Position numbers and translations under genes: made by a program. Source: Floccularia luteovirens (lineage: Eukaryota; Basidiomycota; Agaricomycetes; Agaricales; Squamanitaceae). From it: a stretch of DNA of 64,000 nt. Below the pieces are notes generated by a model, which was not told the DNA's origin, ran no database searches, and worked only from the letters and a program-made list of their open reading frames with translations. The stretch is taken from assembly GCA_009739215.1 (NCBI GenBank), contig VSJF01000007.1, forward strand, positions 1,674,001-1,738,000, read 5' to 3'. Of this stretch, positions 1 through 11,988 are shown one piece after another; position 1 is the first letter of the stretch, and every line of letters starts with the position of its first letter.

Positions 1-2164
1 GCTTTCAGACTACCAAAAACCCTGCTAAGAGGAGAAAAGTTGGTGTAAATCAAGCCTTCAGTTGTGTTTGTGATGCAAAATTATTGACTTGTAGCTGCTT
101 TACAATAGATCTCGGTACCTACGTGTGGCACATGCGATTTGGCACTCTCCAGGCCATTTACCTGTCTACACTGCTCCTACGCTGGGTGCTGGCTCGATAA
201 CCACATTCGAACACACCTTCGCGATGCTGCGCACAGCTTCTGTCCGTATCTCCACCTGACCTTGTGTCAACTTTGCTGATAGATGTTCTTCTGAAGGTGC
301 TGATGTCAAAACGGGTGCTGTATTTTGCTTAGATTGTAACGACTTCATCTATGACGCGAAGATGGATGAGATTTTACTCTCCACCGTGGTGATGGCAGAG
401 GAGAAGCAGACATCGTTCCAAGGTCATTGTTGCCGTGCATCAACTTGTCTTCATTCTCACGTTTAGCTCCAGTTGCAAAAAAGCTGAGGGAAGCTTACAA
501 ACCGTGGACTCCTAATGCTAAAGAGCTAGCCGCTCTTGAGGGGTCCGTAGCTATCCCGTGTCAAGGTGGTTCTTTTGCCGGCTCAAGAAAGTGGGAGGAA
601 CTCATGCCTATGAATTGTATTTGTCAGGTCGAAGAGGGCTCCTGAATCTAGGCCAGACATGTTTCCTAAACGTCGTGTTGCAATGCTTCGCACACAATCC
701 CCTTTTGCGGAACTACTTTTTGGGAGACAAACACAACTCAAAACAATGCAGTAAAACGGAACACTGTACCTGCTGCGAGATGGACAAATTATTTACTGAA
801 GTTGGTATTCAAGGTTCATCTCAGAGCCGTTATCTGACCTTCTTGTAATAAAGATATATTCGGAAGATACGACTCCTTTTGGACCAGTCACATTTTTGGC
901 AACGACCTGGAGAGCCTCTGCCGAACTATCTGGATACGCACAACAAGATGCACATGAGTTCTTTATGGCAGCTCTAAATCAAATACATTCCACGTCTCGT
1001 GGTTCAACAAATGTATCGTGTAATTGTATAATTCATTCTACTTTCGCAGGTCAATTACAAAGTGATGTCAAGTGTGAACGATGCGGAAGTGTTACCAGAA
1101 CTGTCGATCCGATGCTTGACATAAGCCTGGAGCTAAAGGGGAAAGGGGGAGAAGTGGTTTCTGGTGAGAATACACTAGCAGCTTGTCTTCGCCGGCATGT
1201 TTTTTCCTGTTTCTATTAACTTTACCTACATGTGACAATTTTTAAATAGATTTACGCAACCTGAGAAGCTAGGTCCCAAAGAATATAGCTGTGTTAAATG
1301 TGGCAAGTCTTCCCATGTGCGGTGGCTAACAACTAATTGTTGGCTTGGAGTTAATAATTGTCTTCAGGAATCAAGTAAAAGACTCAGTATAAAAAAGTTG
1401 CCACCTGTTTTGAGTTTCCAATTCAAGGTGTGCACTTTTTTTAAATCACTCATCTCTTTCAGTCATGGAATTTTGTTGTTTCCATTTTGGTAGCGCTTTG
1501 AGCAGAAGACTTCTGATAAAGCTTCGGCCCGAAAAATCGATGCACCTATCAGATTTCCAGCATGTTTGAACATGGCTCCATATACCTCGCTTGTGATGGG
1601 GGAAATTGAAAAAGACCACAATGGGCTAAATTCATCGTACGTCCCCAAGTCGGGGATCTGGGTAGATGCTCTTTGTGCTCTAACTTGATAAATCTAGGTA
1701 TCCCGGACCTGAAGCAATGTACGATTACGAGTTGTTTGCAGTAATTAACCACGAGGGCCAAATGAATAACGGGCATTACACAAACTACGCACGATTTCAG
1801 GATGAGGTAAATTTGTATCTTGTATACTCACATGACTCCGACCCGCTGACCAGTCAAATCCGCAGTGGTACCGATTTGATGATGATAAGTGAGCCGGCAC
1901 CGATCCACCCCAGTGTGAGGTTTCTTTTTTTAACTATATTTCGGCAACAGGGTGGCTGCGTCCAGTTTGGGTGCATGTCTAGAATCCAGTGCAACTGCGT
2001 ACATGTGTTTCTATGTTAAGCGCCACCTGGATTACAAGCAGTACATGACACCATCCTACGTACTTACGCGAGAAACAGAAGCAGTGAGAGAAAAGGAGCT
2101 GGAGAAGGAGAAAGAAGCAGCACGTATGAAAGAGGTAGAAGATGCCTTATTGGCGACTGTCTGA
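1..2164 (+). CDS. UBP8: SAGA-type ubiquitin carboxyl-terminal hydrolase (Ubp8/USP22-like), 5' partial
   Basis: This is a cysteine deubiquitinase of the USP family. Ubp8/USP22 removes ubiquitin from histone H2B within SAGA, and that role is inferred from family. Reading across introns (about 45-108, 242-296, 423-466, 566-627, 801-853, 1195-1249 and later ones) gives an N-terminal zf-UBP finger (CGTC, CLHCSYAGCW, HIRTHL, FCLDC). The catalytic Cys box NLGQTCFLN follows near 650, then QQDAHEF near 950, zinc-binding CxxC pairs (CERCG, CVKCG), and the catalytic His in GHYTNY near 1775. The C-terminus has a charged Glu/Lys-rich tail not typical of USP22. The start codon lies upstream of the window. 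Intron 1195-1249 uses a GC donor. The gene converges with the next one, 243 bp apart. Confidence 0.9.
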
Positions 2165-2407
2165 CGGGGACCCCATGCAATTTTTGAGATGTCTCGGTCG
2201 TAATTTCCCCTGTAGTATCTATTTTTAATCGTAGTCATATTTATAGAGACACCTATTATGGGTGCAATTGTGAATTATAGAATGACACGTATGAGGCAAC
2301 TGAAAACAGGTGTCACACGACGAATACTATGTCAATTAGTTGCAGGTTTATCACGGGTGATCAAAACATCCATATACGTTGACAGATTGATAGCTTATAC
2401 AGGTAAA

Positions 2408-3657
2408 CTATTCGTTCAAGAGGTTGGGCCGGGATTCCCAAAATTTGTCCCCAATGATATCGCAGTGCAGAAGGTCTATTTTTGTACGTGGTTTCTCTTT
2501 TTTTTTTCTTTGTCGCTTCTTGTCCTTGTTGTCTCCCAGAGCAGCCACACCTGAATGGCTCAGGTCCATCCTGTTCGATTCGTTATCAATTGGGTCGCCT
2601 TCGAGTCCCTGTGTTAACGGCACCTTGCCGGGAAAAAAAGTAGCCATGTAATCAGATTGATGGATAGGTTTCATGCAATGTAGGGACGGTTGTAGACTAA
2701 CCTCTTCACGAACTAGTATGCTACCTTTCCTGAATCGCTCATCAAGACCGTTGTAGTTTATCCCAAATTGAGAGAACAAAATCTCATGCTTTTCTTTGGA
2801 GACCGTACCCTGTTCCATCCCATTCACGACGATGAGCTCAAGGATGCAGAATATAGCAAGTCCGAAGGGACTAACGTACACGTAGCGTTTCATGCGCTTG
2901 CGTCGTGGATTGGCCACCCATGTTGGACTAAAGCCCAAAAGGTCGAGTTGTACAGGTTATTGATGTGAGCTATTCAGCGTTGCCATTAGTTTGGTTCCTC
3001 TGACTGCGCGAAAAGAGCAGTGGTACAGACTGTCGGTCTGACGCCAAGCAAAGTAATCGTGAATGTGCTTCTCGGTTGGGTATAGCACAATTCTGCCGTC
3101 AAATGATGGCGGGTATTGGAGGGGAGTATTTGGCAAGTAAGTTGACCAGTGAAATACATAGCAGGAAGTGAACATAGATGTCAAAGTGGATACGATCTTT
3201 GATCGGCGACGGTTGTACAGTATAGTGGACTTGCGGAGGAGAAAACTGAGACAGAATGAATCAGTCTCGTCATGGATGACAAAACAAGTACTTCTTGGGA
3301 GGAGAAAAGTGGGACCATCACGATATCGGAGACAATTATCGATATAGGTGTTGACTAACCTATATTCATCAGACTCTCCAAATGCCAGCACGATATCTGG
3401 GTACTCTTCCATAACGTTCCTTGCAGCGTGGTCCATCAGCTGCAAAGCGCGCGGGTCATTTGGTTTTTCGAATCCGTGCTTCTCAGAGAACCTAATGGGA
3501 ACAAAGTTCCTTGTGACGTTGTTTCAATCTAGCTAAGATGGTACTTGCCATACCGATGGAATGAATGCCCGTCAAGTCTGAATATCATGAACATCCCGGG
3601 CAGTAACGGATCTGGCAGCTCATATCCTTTTACATATGCGTATTTTGAGTTCGCCAT
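2408..3657 (-). CDS. THG1: tRNA-His guanylyltransferase (Thg1), with an apparent frameshift
   Basis: Thg1 adds G-1 to tRNA-His, which histidyl-tRNA synthetase needs. The start is MANSKYAYVKGYE at 3657. The sequence shows the metal-binding FRLDGHSFHRY and GESDEY motifs (catalytic Asp and Asp-Glu), FDGRIVLYP, the FAWRQTD-HINNLYN segment, KHEILFSQFGINYN, RKGSILV and the C-terminal HCDIIGDKFW. At least five short introns are needed. Near 2918-2922 the frame of FWALVQ does not continue into the conserved GGxxxTQAHETL segment, which lies one base out of phase. No splice site explains the shift, so this is either a sequencing or assembly error or a real lesion. An intron of about 80 nt upstream of the C-terminal charged stretch is plausible but not certain. 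The upstream neighbour is divergent. Confidence 0.88.
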
Positions 3658-4081
3658 CCCTGAATTTGCGACGTTGCTTGTAGAGAATGTCTGTTGATGG
3701 CTAGAAAAAGTTGACTACTTTTCGGAACAAAGAAAATTTAGAATATGCCCTTTCAGAGACATACAAAGCTTTTACTCTTGATATATTCCAAAGGGTCCTT
3801 TCGAGTTTCCACAATGATCTTAGAGAGTATGGAAGAGATAGCATTTGAATGTAAAGAAAAAGTTTTTTCGAGTCATTAAGCTGTATTGTTCCCGAAACAG
3901 CAGATATTTCCTTTTTTGTCTAATTGGCAATTATCGAAACACCGCTCCATCCTCGCCCTTCACAATTTCACAGTATTCACACTAACATCTGCCTCGAGGT
4001 TACAGCAACACAAGCTTTTGTCTGATTCAAGAATCTTGAACAACTACCATCTTCACCCCCGTAGACCCCCTTTGAGCAACT
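3658..4081. promoter_or_regulatory. divergent promoter region between THG1 and the acidic-protein gene
   Basis: This 424-bp space separates two divergent start codons and must hold both promoters and 5' leaders. The half near 4082 is pyrimidine-rich, as is common upstream of fungal transcription starts. No specific binding site is claimed. Confidence 0.45.
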
Positions 4082-4860
4082 ATGGGAAACACAACAGATT
4101 CTTACTACTTCCGTCGTCGCACGATTGGCCGTGCAGCTTCTCCTCCAACTTGGGCTTGCTACGAACAGATTCCTTACGAAGACGAGGACTGTAGTGACAG
4201 CTGCTCTGACTCATGCTCGGAGGATGATGAAGATTACTCTGGAGGACACGCGGTCAGTGAGCCAGTTGAAGCCCAAGATGGAATTGTTGGGGAAGGAGAC
4301 AATAACATGAATATGGACACAGACGATGGAGAGAAGAGTGCTGCTAAAGGTCAAACTGATGCTCAACGTGAGGCGAAAGGCAAGCAACGGGCAATCGAAC
4401 CAGACCAAAAGACAAAACGACAGCACAGGAAGAAAGAGCGCCAGCCTATGTACACTCTTCGTCCGATCCTGACCATCCAGAGAAGTCAGGGTTTCGTTTG
4501 GAATCAGGTTGGTCCTTGAAATATTGCCTCTTGTTAGGTTATCTGATTCACACTTCTTTTCTTTCGCACAGGACTTGTTTGTGCCTCCGTACATAAAGGA
4601 TAGATGTATGTCAATATTTTTTTAAATTTTCGGACCTTGCATGAACGCACTAACTATCTACCTAACTTCTTTTTGTCATTCCGTCTTTGTCTTGCTCCAT
4701 TCCGGTACGATATGCAGACGTCGCCTCGACCTCTCCCCCGAATTCAAAAGGATTTATCTCTACCTCCGTCTCTTCGAACAATTCAGCGATGACTGATTAC
4801 GAAGTCGAAGTGGTTGAAATCAGAGTGCAAGAGGGCGAGCTCGACGATATCATTCCATAG
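4082..4860 (+). CDS. small acidic uncharacterised protein
   Basis: I do not recognise this protein. Three exons (4082-4507, 4572-4605, 4718-4860) join in frame to about 200 residues. Residues 30-60 contain an acidic cluster with repeated Ser-Cys-Asp units (DSCSDSCSEDDED). Residues 85-130 hold a Lys/Arg/Gln-rich stretch with a KGKQRAIE segment, a motif common in agaricomycete proteins of unknown role. A hydrophobic-aromatic block (TLRPILTIQRSQGFVWNQ, DLFVPPYIKD) comes before a Ser-rich section and an acidic C-terminus (VEVVEIRVQEGELDD). There is no signal peptide or membrane segment. In-frame splicing through a 34-nt internal exon supports a real gene. It could be a nuclear or cytoplasmic regulatory protein, but nothing specific can be assigned. 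Confidence 0.7.
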
Positions 4861-7205
4861 ATTTTATCCTTATCTTGAATCCAAATTTGATGTTTCTCCT
4901 AATCTTCCCACCGCAATTCATTACATACATAGCCCTTTATTCAGATGATATGGACTTGTTTTCTTTAATCACACTTTCTTCTTTCCTATTTTGATTAGCA
5001 GGAAATCTCCATAAAAGACATATTGACCATTCATGTACTGAATTCAGAACACAACAAAGAGATCCTCTTTAACACCACTCAAGTGCGCCCTGTGCACATG
5101 CATAGATGCATCTTCTGGGAAAAACAAACGAATAGCCTTGCCTTTTCCTGAATTGATATCGCGGAACAGCGTGTAATGAATAATATTTCACTTGGCATTT
5201 TCAAAATAAATTAGCCCCGACCCTCAAGTCATGCGCTCATTAGCAGAGGCTTTTTGGTATAAGTAATACAAGATCACTCTTTCACGGTGAGAATGGTTTG
5301 CGCTGATTAACAGGCTCATGTGCACCGACACAATGGAGTAACCGCTGCTTCCGGACCTTCAAAATAGGTTGCACAAGTGACCTAGTACTCGCTAGAGCGC
5401 ATTTGGCATACGGCTAATAGAAAAATCGTTTTCACAACGAATATACCTGCACAAAGATTGATGAGAGATCTGTGAGTCTGCTTGTATATACTTTTATGAT
5501 TTAGAAGTTTACTGCGGTGGAAGATCCATGTGGCCAACCGGCTGATTGCTTATTGACGGCCCCAACACCTATTAACCAGCTGCGAACGGGATTAGATACT
5601 AACGATCACTGAATTTGAATGTTGAGCATTATCTGTCACAGTGGAATTTGTTATTTGATTTGGTGGCTGCACTCCACACGATATACGCCTGACATGCCTG
5701 GTACAGATGGCCGGATTAATTGAGAGCTGGGATCACATGCTTATCGCGCGGTCAAATGCATACTAGCACGAGGCCTTATGAGGTTTGGGCGGGCTTAGGG
5801 AGGGAAACATGTCATTTTGGAAGTTATTTCATGTAAACCAGCGACTAATGGATCATGGTAGGCATATTGACTTTTAAAAGCTGCTGCATCCGTAGTTGGT
5901 ACTAAAGATCAACTTTTGGCCGTTGGAACTATTGGATGATGGATATAGTCTGCGTCTGATGCCAAAAATCATTGGAATACCTATGTGGCAGGACAAATAT
6001 GGTATTATCGATCAAGCACTTGCGGCTAGCAGATGATTAGAGAGAGCCCACAACTGAAAGTACTGGTTCAAGGGTAACGCAGATAAGGTGCTCACGATAT
6101 CACTTGAATAGACTTTGATTCAACGAGGACATCCTGTTTGACGTCTGGATGATGTATTGAACAGATGTGCGCATGGCAGGAGAAGGATGTTCTCTGGTAG
6201 TGCGGGGATGGAGACACGTGTAGTTGCAGATCATTCAATGTGTTGTATCAATGACCGCATTGCATCGAAGTTTAAAGTCATCGATTTAAGCATTAGATCT
6301 TAGAGCTGGCACAACCAGATATGTTCAAACGCGAAGAATGGAAATAGATTTTGGATAATTGTGCGGCATGATGAACAGGCAGAACAAAGTTGTATGTTAC
6401 CCAACTTGATAGGTGATACGTTGTACAAGATATGGATGAGAACCTCTGGTTCTTGGTAAACGTTAAGTGGGTTAGGCTGCTACATAAATCCACATTATGA
6501 GCATCGACCTGCGCCAGTCGAAGCGCCTCTTCGCATTGAACTCATCGTCAATGAGGCGGGGTGTCCGTTTAAGGAAGTTTGAAGAATATGGGTCCGTGCC
6601 AATCGAAAGGAATTACTTGTTTAAGAGGGATCAGGATAAACAGACATCATCTGAATGTGAGACGTACTGCAAAGTTACCTTTGATAGTAATTCTAGCCGT
6701 TTCTTACCATTCCAGGCAATTTCTCCTCCCTGCCAAATCGCTTAGATAAGCAGTTCTCTCAGAAAAATATGGGTCAAGACCAATCCCGAGGATATTTGTC
6801 TTTTGGAATTCACAAAAAGTTACTTAAAAAGGCTATTTTTCAAAACACTCCGTCACAGCATAAGATTCGTTTAAAAGACGGGGCAATTCTGCAGGTTTCA
6901 TGCCCCACAAGGTCATCTTCAGGCGGATTTTCACAAATCCGATTTACCCCTTAGCTTTTCCATTCAAAGCTTCCATCTCTCTGTTCATAAACCTCTCGAC
7001 ATAATCAATCACATAATCACGTTCTGTGACTAGACGTGGTACGACTTTTCATTTACTGGTCACATGATTCACGATCCGCTCATGAGATTTTATTATTATT
7101 TTTATTTTTATTTTTCGTTTCCTTTGTCCTGTTGCCTTCCGTACCTTTGGTAATGTGGGTCCTTATTTTTTTTTGGTTTCATTTCTCGGTTATTGCAGGG
7201 AGAAA
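4861..7205. other. intergenic region and forkhead-gene 5' leader
   Basis: There is no convincing gene over 2.3 kb. Open frames near 6293-6493 (-), 6497-6745 (+) and 6769-6954 (+) lack recognisable domains, splice continuity and a clear start context. The last 250 bp are T-rich and probably form the 5' leader of the forkhead gene. A likely 5'-UTR intron (about 7151-7199, ending TTATTGCAG) lies just before its ATG. Confidence 0.5.
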
Positions 7206-9069
7206 ATGTATTTGCAGTATCAGGGACTACCTTCACCACTCGGTTACTCCAAACTCGCGACTCCAAATTTTTCTCTCCAAGATGTTTTGAGAACATTCCA
7301 TCATTCCTCTGATGAATCAGACGCGTTCTCTGCCTCTGGTGGCGGTGGCTCTCATGGCCAAAGATCTCCTAGCCGGTCAAACACCAATTCGGACCATGGC
7401 GAAATTGATGATACACCGTATATTCCGAGACGCACATCGGTAGCATATAGCCCAACTCACACAGTTATATTACCTCCCGGAGAAGGTGTCTTTCAAACGC
7501 CACTGTTGCCACCGACGGTAATTATAGTCACTAGCCAAGGGAGGTCACAATACTTATATAACTACAGTCTCGTCCTACTGGCTCAGACCAGGACCAGCAC
7601 ACCGAGTCCAACAGGGGACGCGGTCAACGGGACAATCAACCCCATACGCATCGCAGTAATGTTCAAGCTACACACACAGGGCATTGGCGACGAGCTAGTA
7701 ACATCGGTAACCCCCGTCCTGCGCCGTCCATAATTTTGCCAACCGATGATGAGCCGCCGAGCACTTTAACGAACCCTACGAGATCACAAGAAGAAGATGA
7801 GACCGGTAAATATCTACGGAGACAACTTCAAATTCCGCATGGCGTTGCTATAAACCTCCATGCGCTGCCTGATGCGTCTCCAGGTCAAAAACCTGAACAT
7901 GCGTTACCAATACTTATGAAGCTGGCGATTTATGGCAGCCCTAAAAAGAAACTCACACTCCAAGAGATTTATACTGTTTTAGAATCTAGATTTGAATGGT
8001 TTCGACGGAATAGTCATAAAAAGGCTTGGAAGGTCTGTGTTTTAATTCAACTTGGACCCGCACTGCCGACCTGCTTACGACATATCGCTCTTCTTTGTAG
8101 AACTCTATTAGACACAATTTATCTTTGAACAAAGTCTTCCGTAGCAGTCATCGCCCTATCACTGAACCAGGAAAGGGAAGCTACTGGGAGCTGGACATTT
8201 CTGAAGGAGAGGGTTACAAGCGCGAACGCAAACGGCGTAAGAAGTCATTGAAAGTAAATACAAGCCAAGACGATGAGGAACAACCAGAGGACCAGTCCGA
8301 CTCGGAGGAAATCTCTTCTTCTAATGCGGACTCGCCGGTGCCACTACGTGGACCTCACGGTGATTTTATCAGTGAAGCGATGGCTCTTGTACCTATCCAT
8401 GGTCAGGGTGTCCAACGTACAATGACCATCCCGCGAAGGTCTTCGCCCTACCCCGTGACAAGCGTTCACATGGCAGGCCCGTCCGCGACCAGATCTGTAT
8501 CTCCCTTGAGATTGACGGGGATAGGCAATCTTGCTACTAACGTCCTCTCAAACCCTATTCAAGGCCAAGAGTTATTTGGCACGAGTTCTACGCAGCTTCA
8601 CACTGGGCAGCGCCGTCATCCAGCTTTTGGACAGACATCTTTTCCAGGAGTGACCCAAGGCATGTCCACATCTTTATCGACATTTAGAGGGCCGAGCATT
8701 ATGGATCAGCAACAACAGCAACAACAAACATATTTCTTAGGTTCACCCTCAAGGACTCAAGTTATCAGCTCGGCCAGGTCAACATCTCAGGCCATTCCTG
8801 ACTACGACACCTCAAGTGGGTACATGATAGATTTTGGACAACCAGAATATGCCCAAAATCTCGCATCTGTGTCGGCACCTAATATATTAAACCCACACAC
8901 ACATATGTATCAACAACAAGACGAACAAATCCAAATGCAACTCAATTTAGCACAAGAAACAGGTAGGGAAGACTTTGGCGTATTCGACCCGGCACTTTTC
9001 GACATGTATCCTGATGAAACTAGGCAAGAAGGACAGGGTTCATCGAAGGGAAAGGAAAAACAGTTTTGA
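7206..9069 (+). CDS. forkhead (FOX) transcription factor
   Basis: Exons 7206-7517, 7568-8032 and 8101-9069 join in frame to about 581 residues. The winged-helix domain spans roughly residues 190-275. It begins with a helix-1 region ([23 protein letters not shown]), continues through [14 protein letters not shown], is interrupted by the 8033-8100 intron, and resumes with the diagnostic recognition helix [13 protein letters not shown] followed by [10 protein letters not shown] basic stretch ([10 protein letters not shown]) just after the domain is a likely nuclear localisation signal. The N- and C-terminal regions are Ser/Pro/Gln-rich, with a Gln run near 8706 and an acidic patch near 8265, suggesting activation or interaction regions. 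Fungal FOX proteins regulate cell cycle and development; the target process here cannot be deduced. Confidence 0.93.
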
Positions 9070-10073
9070 GGCCATGGTCACTCGTTCTCCATGAAACGAC
9101 GTGCTCATAATCACACCACGTCAACTGCTTTCTTTGGCCTCCGAAACTCCACGCCATGAATAACTTTCCTCGATCAGACTATTGCAATCTTGCACGCACT
9201 ATCACCAACCACTATCTTCATTTTCTTCTCTGACCGTTATGATCTTTACAGACATCTTGGTTCCTATCTACACAGCTACACTCAAACCCTGTCAAGGCAT
9301 TTATCCCTTTCGTCACCTGTAGATTTATCACACCAGCAACAGCCCTAATCTTTTGTAGCAATAGGTAGATAGATAACAAACCGAATACTGTCATATGTGC
9401 TCTAGTCCAAATAGCAATTTTGTAGAATAAAGAATATATCATTCCATTCAACATCATTATTCATAGAAGCCCGTAAGGTGAACAACTAAATAATCATTAT
9501 GCGAGGTTTGTTTACCGTCTCTTCAAAGGTGGAGAGGGCCGGGTACCAGTGTAGTGGTATTCGAAGGCCATTCGTAAATCTCACGATCAGTCTTCTTTAA
9601 CGTTAAAGCCCGCCTATAGTAGGTTAGTCGAGACTCGACCATTCAATTACGAGACTTGACGTTACCAGTATGTTGGGTACCCCTGGGGTTCAGATGCGAA
9701 AAGACAATCAAGTGATACCCTGTCAAGAGAACTTGAACCTTCGACTTCCAGATCGCCAATCTTCAAGAAAATTGTTAGAATTGCAGGTGTATGTAGTTCA
9801 GTTTACTAGTGGTTGAGCAACACATCTCTACAAGCTTTACTTGGTGCTTGTTTTTTTTGGTTATAGTTCTTGTTCCCATACACATATCATGTTCCATGAT
9901 ACGTTGATTGGCACAACGAGATCCTGAGATCTTGCATTATAAAGGAAAAGTCGAAACATCAAGCTTCTATTGGTGCTATTGATTATAAGTTTTAACATAG
10001 TAAATAGTTAAAAAAAGTAAACACTAGGTCTATATCCTAGTAGGAAATCCTTCCGATTCTTTCTTCAAGACGT
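9070..10073. other. intergenic region between convergent genes
   Basis: This holds the 3' ends of the forkhead gene and of the peroxidase gene on the other strand. A minus-strand frame at 9218-9457 has no recognisable domain and probably overlaps the forkhead 3' UTR. A short palindromic patch (TCGAGACTCGA, near 9628) is visible but unassigned. Confidence 0.5.
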
Positions 10074-11988
10074 TTAAGCTGGAATAAAGTAGGTATCCCT
10101 AGCATCTTCATAGTAAGTCTGACCATCGACAATGCTGAACAAGTCGAAGGTGAAGTGAGGTCCAGGGATGTTTGCGGTGTAGAAGGAGTAGCCAGCCTCA
10201 GCAGGGATGGAATCGTCGAGTGTGAAATCAACAGTGCTGTTGGAAGCGTAGCGAGCAATAGTCTGGTAGACTGTTGCGTACACTCGGGTTGGCTTAACGT
10301 CATTGCGTGCCTTTATATTCAAAAAAAATATGAATGAATAACTGAAACATCAGGAAAAAGTGGAAGAAATGTTCGTACAGCAACGACGATATCAAAGCTC
10401 TCTTCTCCATTGTTGGCTTTGCTCTTTGTGGGCACATACAAGATCTTGTCCTGGGTGATCTCATATCCAGTTCCACCATTGTTCAAGCTTACGGGACGTT
10501 GACCGTTGCTCTCGTCAACCTCGAACCAGAACTTGGAGATGGAAGCCTGAGGATCGATGTTTGCTGTGAAGTAGTACTTCTGGGGCTTGTAACCCAAGCG
10601 GCGTGTAATTGCTGTTGTTGTGTCAGCGGTACGTGAGAAGCCAACTGAGCAAGATTTCTGTGCGCAGCTGCCGTCTTTGGAGGACCAGAACAAAGTGACC
10701 TTGCGTTTCGGGTTTGCAGTGAGGAGCTATAGTATTGTTTGTAAACGATTGACTTTTCGAGATATAGGAGTGGATCAAACTTACACGGAGGGAAGCAGTC
10801 AGGGTCAGCGTGTTTGAAGATCCAACTGAAAGCTGGACACCTGCTACTTTGTTTGGGATAGGCTTGATTGGGTCAGTGAGAGTCACGTTCTTGGGTACAG
10901 TGTCAATCATTTTCTCAAAGAGTCTTCCACAAGTATCAACGAATACTTTGTTGTCAGCGATTCTGTGCCACAAGAGATTAGTAAGAGGTCATTGGGAGAT
11001 ATTATGAGGTCGCACTTTTTCATTGTGACGTTTCCATCGCTGGAGAAAACACGAAGATCGGATGAGACAGTGACATTATCGTTCACCACCAGAGGGTTTG
11101 TGGTTGTTCCATCCAGATATTGAGTGACACTACACCAGAATGAACATCAAAGTCCTCTCACGAAGGTGTAACAACATACACTTTGCTATCAAACCTCGTA
11201 GTAGGATCGAAGAGATAGACGTATGGTTCCTCAGGCTCGCCCGGACCAGGTGCGACGATCGTTGGGAAATCGGGGTTGCGGACACCACCAACTGTGTGGC
11301 CACAGGCAACGAGACCAATCATTTCTTCCTGGTTGAGACCCTCGTGACGGAACTTGTCGAGGTGAACATCGATAGTGTCGAATGGAAGAGGTGCCGTATC
11401 TGGTGCTGCGTGGAAGGTATCAATACGACCACCTCGGTATGACATGAGTGGGCCTTGGCATTCTGCAGTTAGCAGAACAACTCCCATAGCAAGGACGTCG
11501 GCCTCTGCGAGAAGACAGGTCAAGTAGTTATCAAACTCCTCTAGCTGAAACCCTTACTTGAAATGTATTTAGTTGGGTAGGAGGCGAAGTTGTTAGTTGT
11601 GTCCTCCATGCCCTTTCCGATATTCTGGTACATATGATTAATATCAAGACTATTTGGCTTATCAGAATGTTAAGAGACTAACCCCTCGATATCCTAGCTC
11701 AAAGTAGATTGAGCCATCCATTCCACCAGAGCCATCATCCACATTGTGAGTCGCCATGTCGTGGAAAGCCATGCGCAGCCAATTACCTGCGGCGTTCTCC
11801 TGAGTTGTTTTGCTTATTGGGTTACATCCATTCAGAGGCCCTGAGATGGACCTTCCACCTTCTTCAGTGGTCTTCTCGTATAGAAGACCTTCCAATTGAT
11901 CAAGTTGTGGAGAGGGCCAGTGATATCCGTGGACGGATGAGAGCAGAGAGAGTAGAGAGGATAGGGCGTAAAGACCTGTGGTTTTCAT
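10074..11988 (-). CDS. secreted haem peroxidase with C-terminal extension
   Basis: Plant/fungal haem-peroxidase superfamily; it uses H2O2 to oxidise substrates, probably outside the cell. The start MKTTGLYALSSLLSLL (11988) is a signal peptide ending about HG-YHW. The distal haem site LRMAFHDMATHN carries the catalytic Arg and His and is followed by DGSGGMDGSIYFEL. The proximal His is in MIGLVACGHTVGGV. Introns include 11625-11682 and one near 11525-11560; several more are needed downstream. After the peroxidase core (about 270-330 residues) about 200 further residues follow, rich in Ser/Thr and beta-forming segments and ending DTYFIPA. This tail does not resemble the short C-terminus of classical lignin or manganese peroxidases. 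It fits a class-II-like or ascorbate-peroxidase-like group rather than a proven ligninolytic enzyme. Confidence 0.88.
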
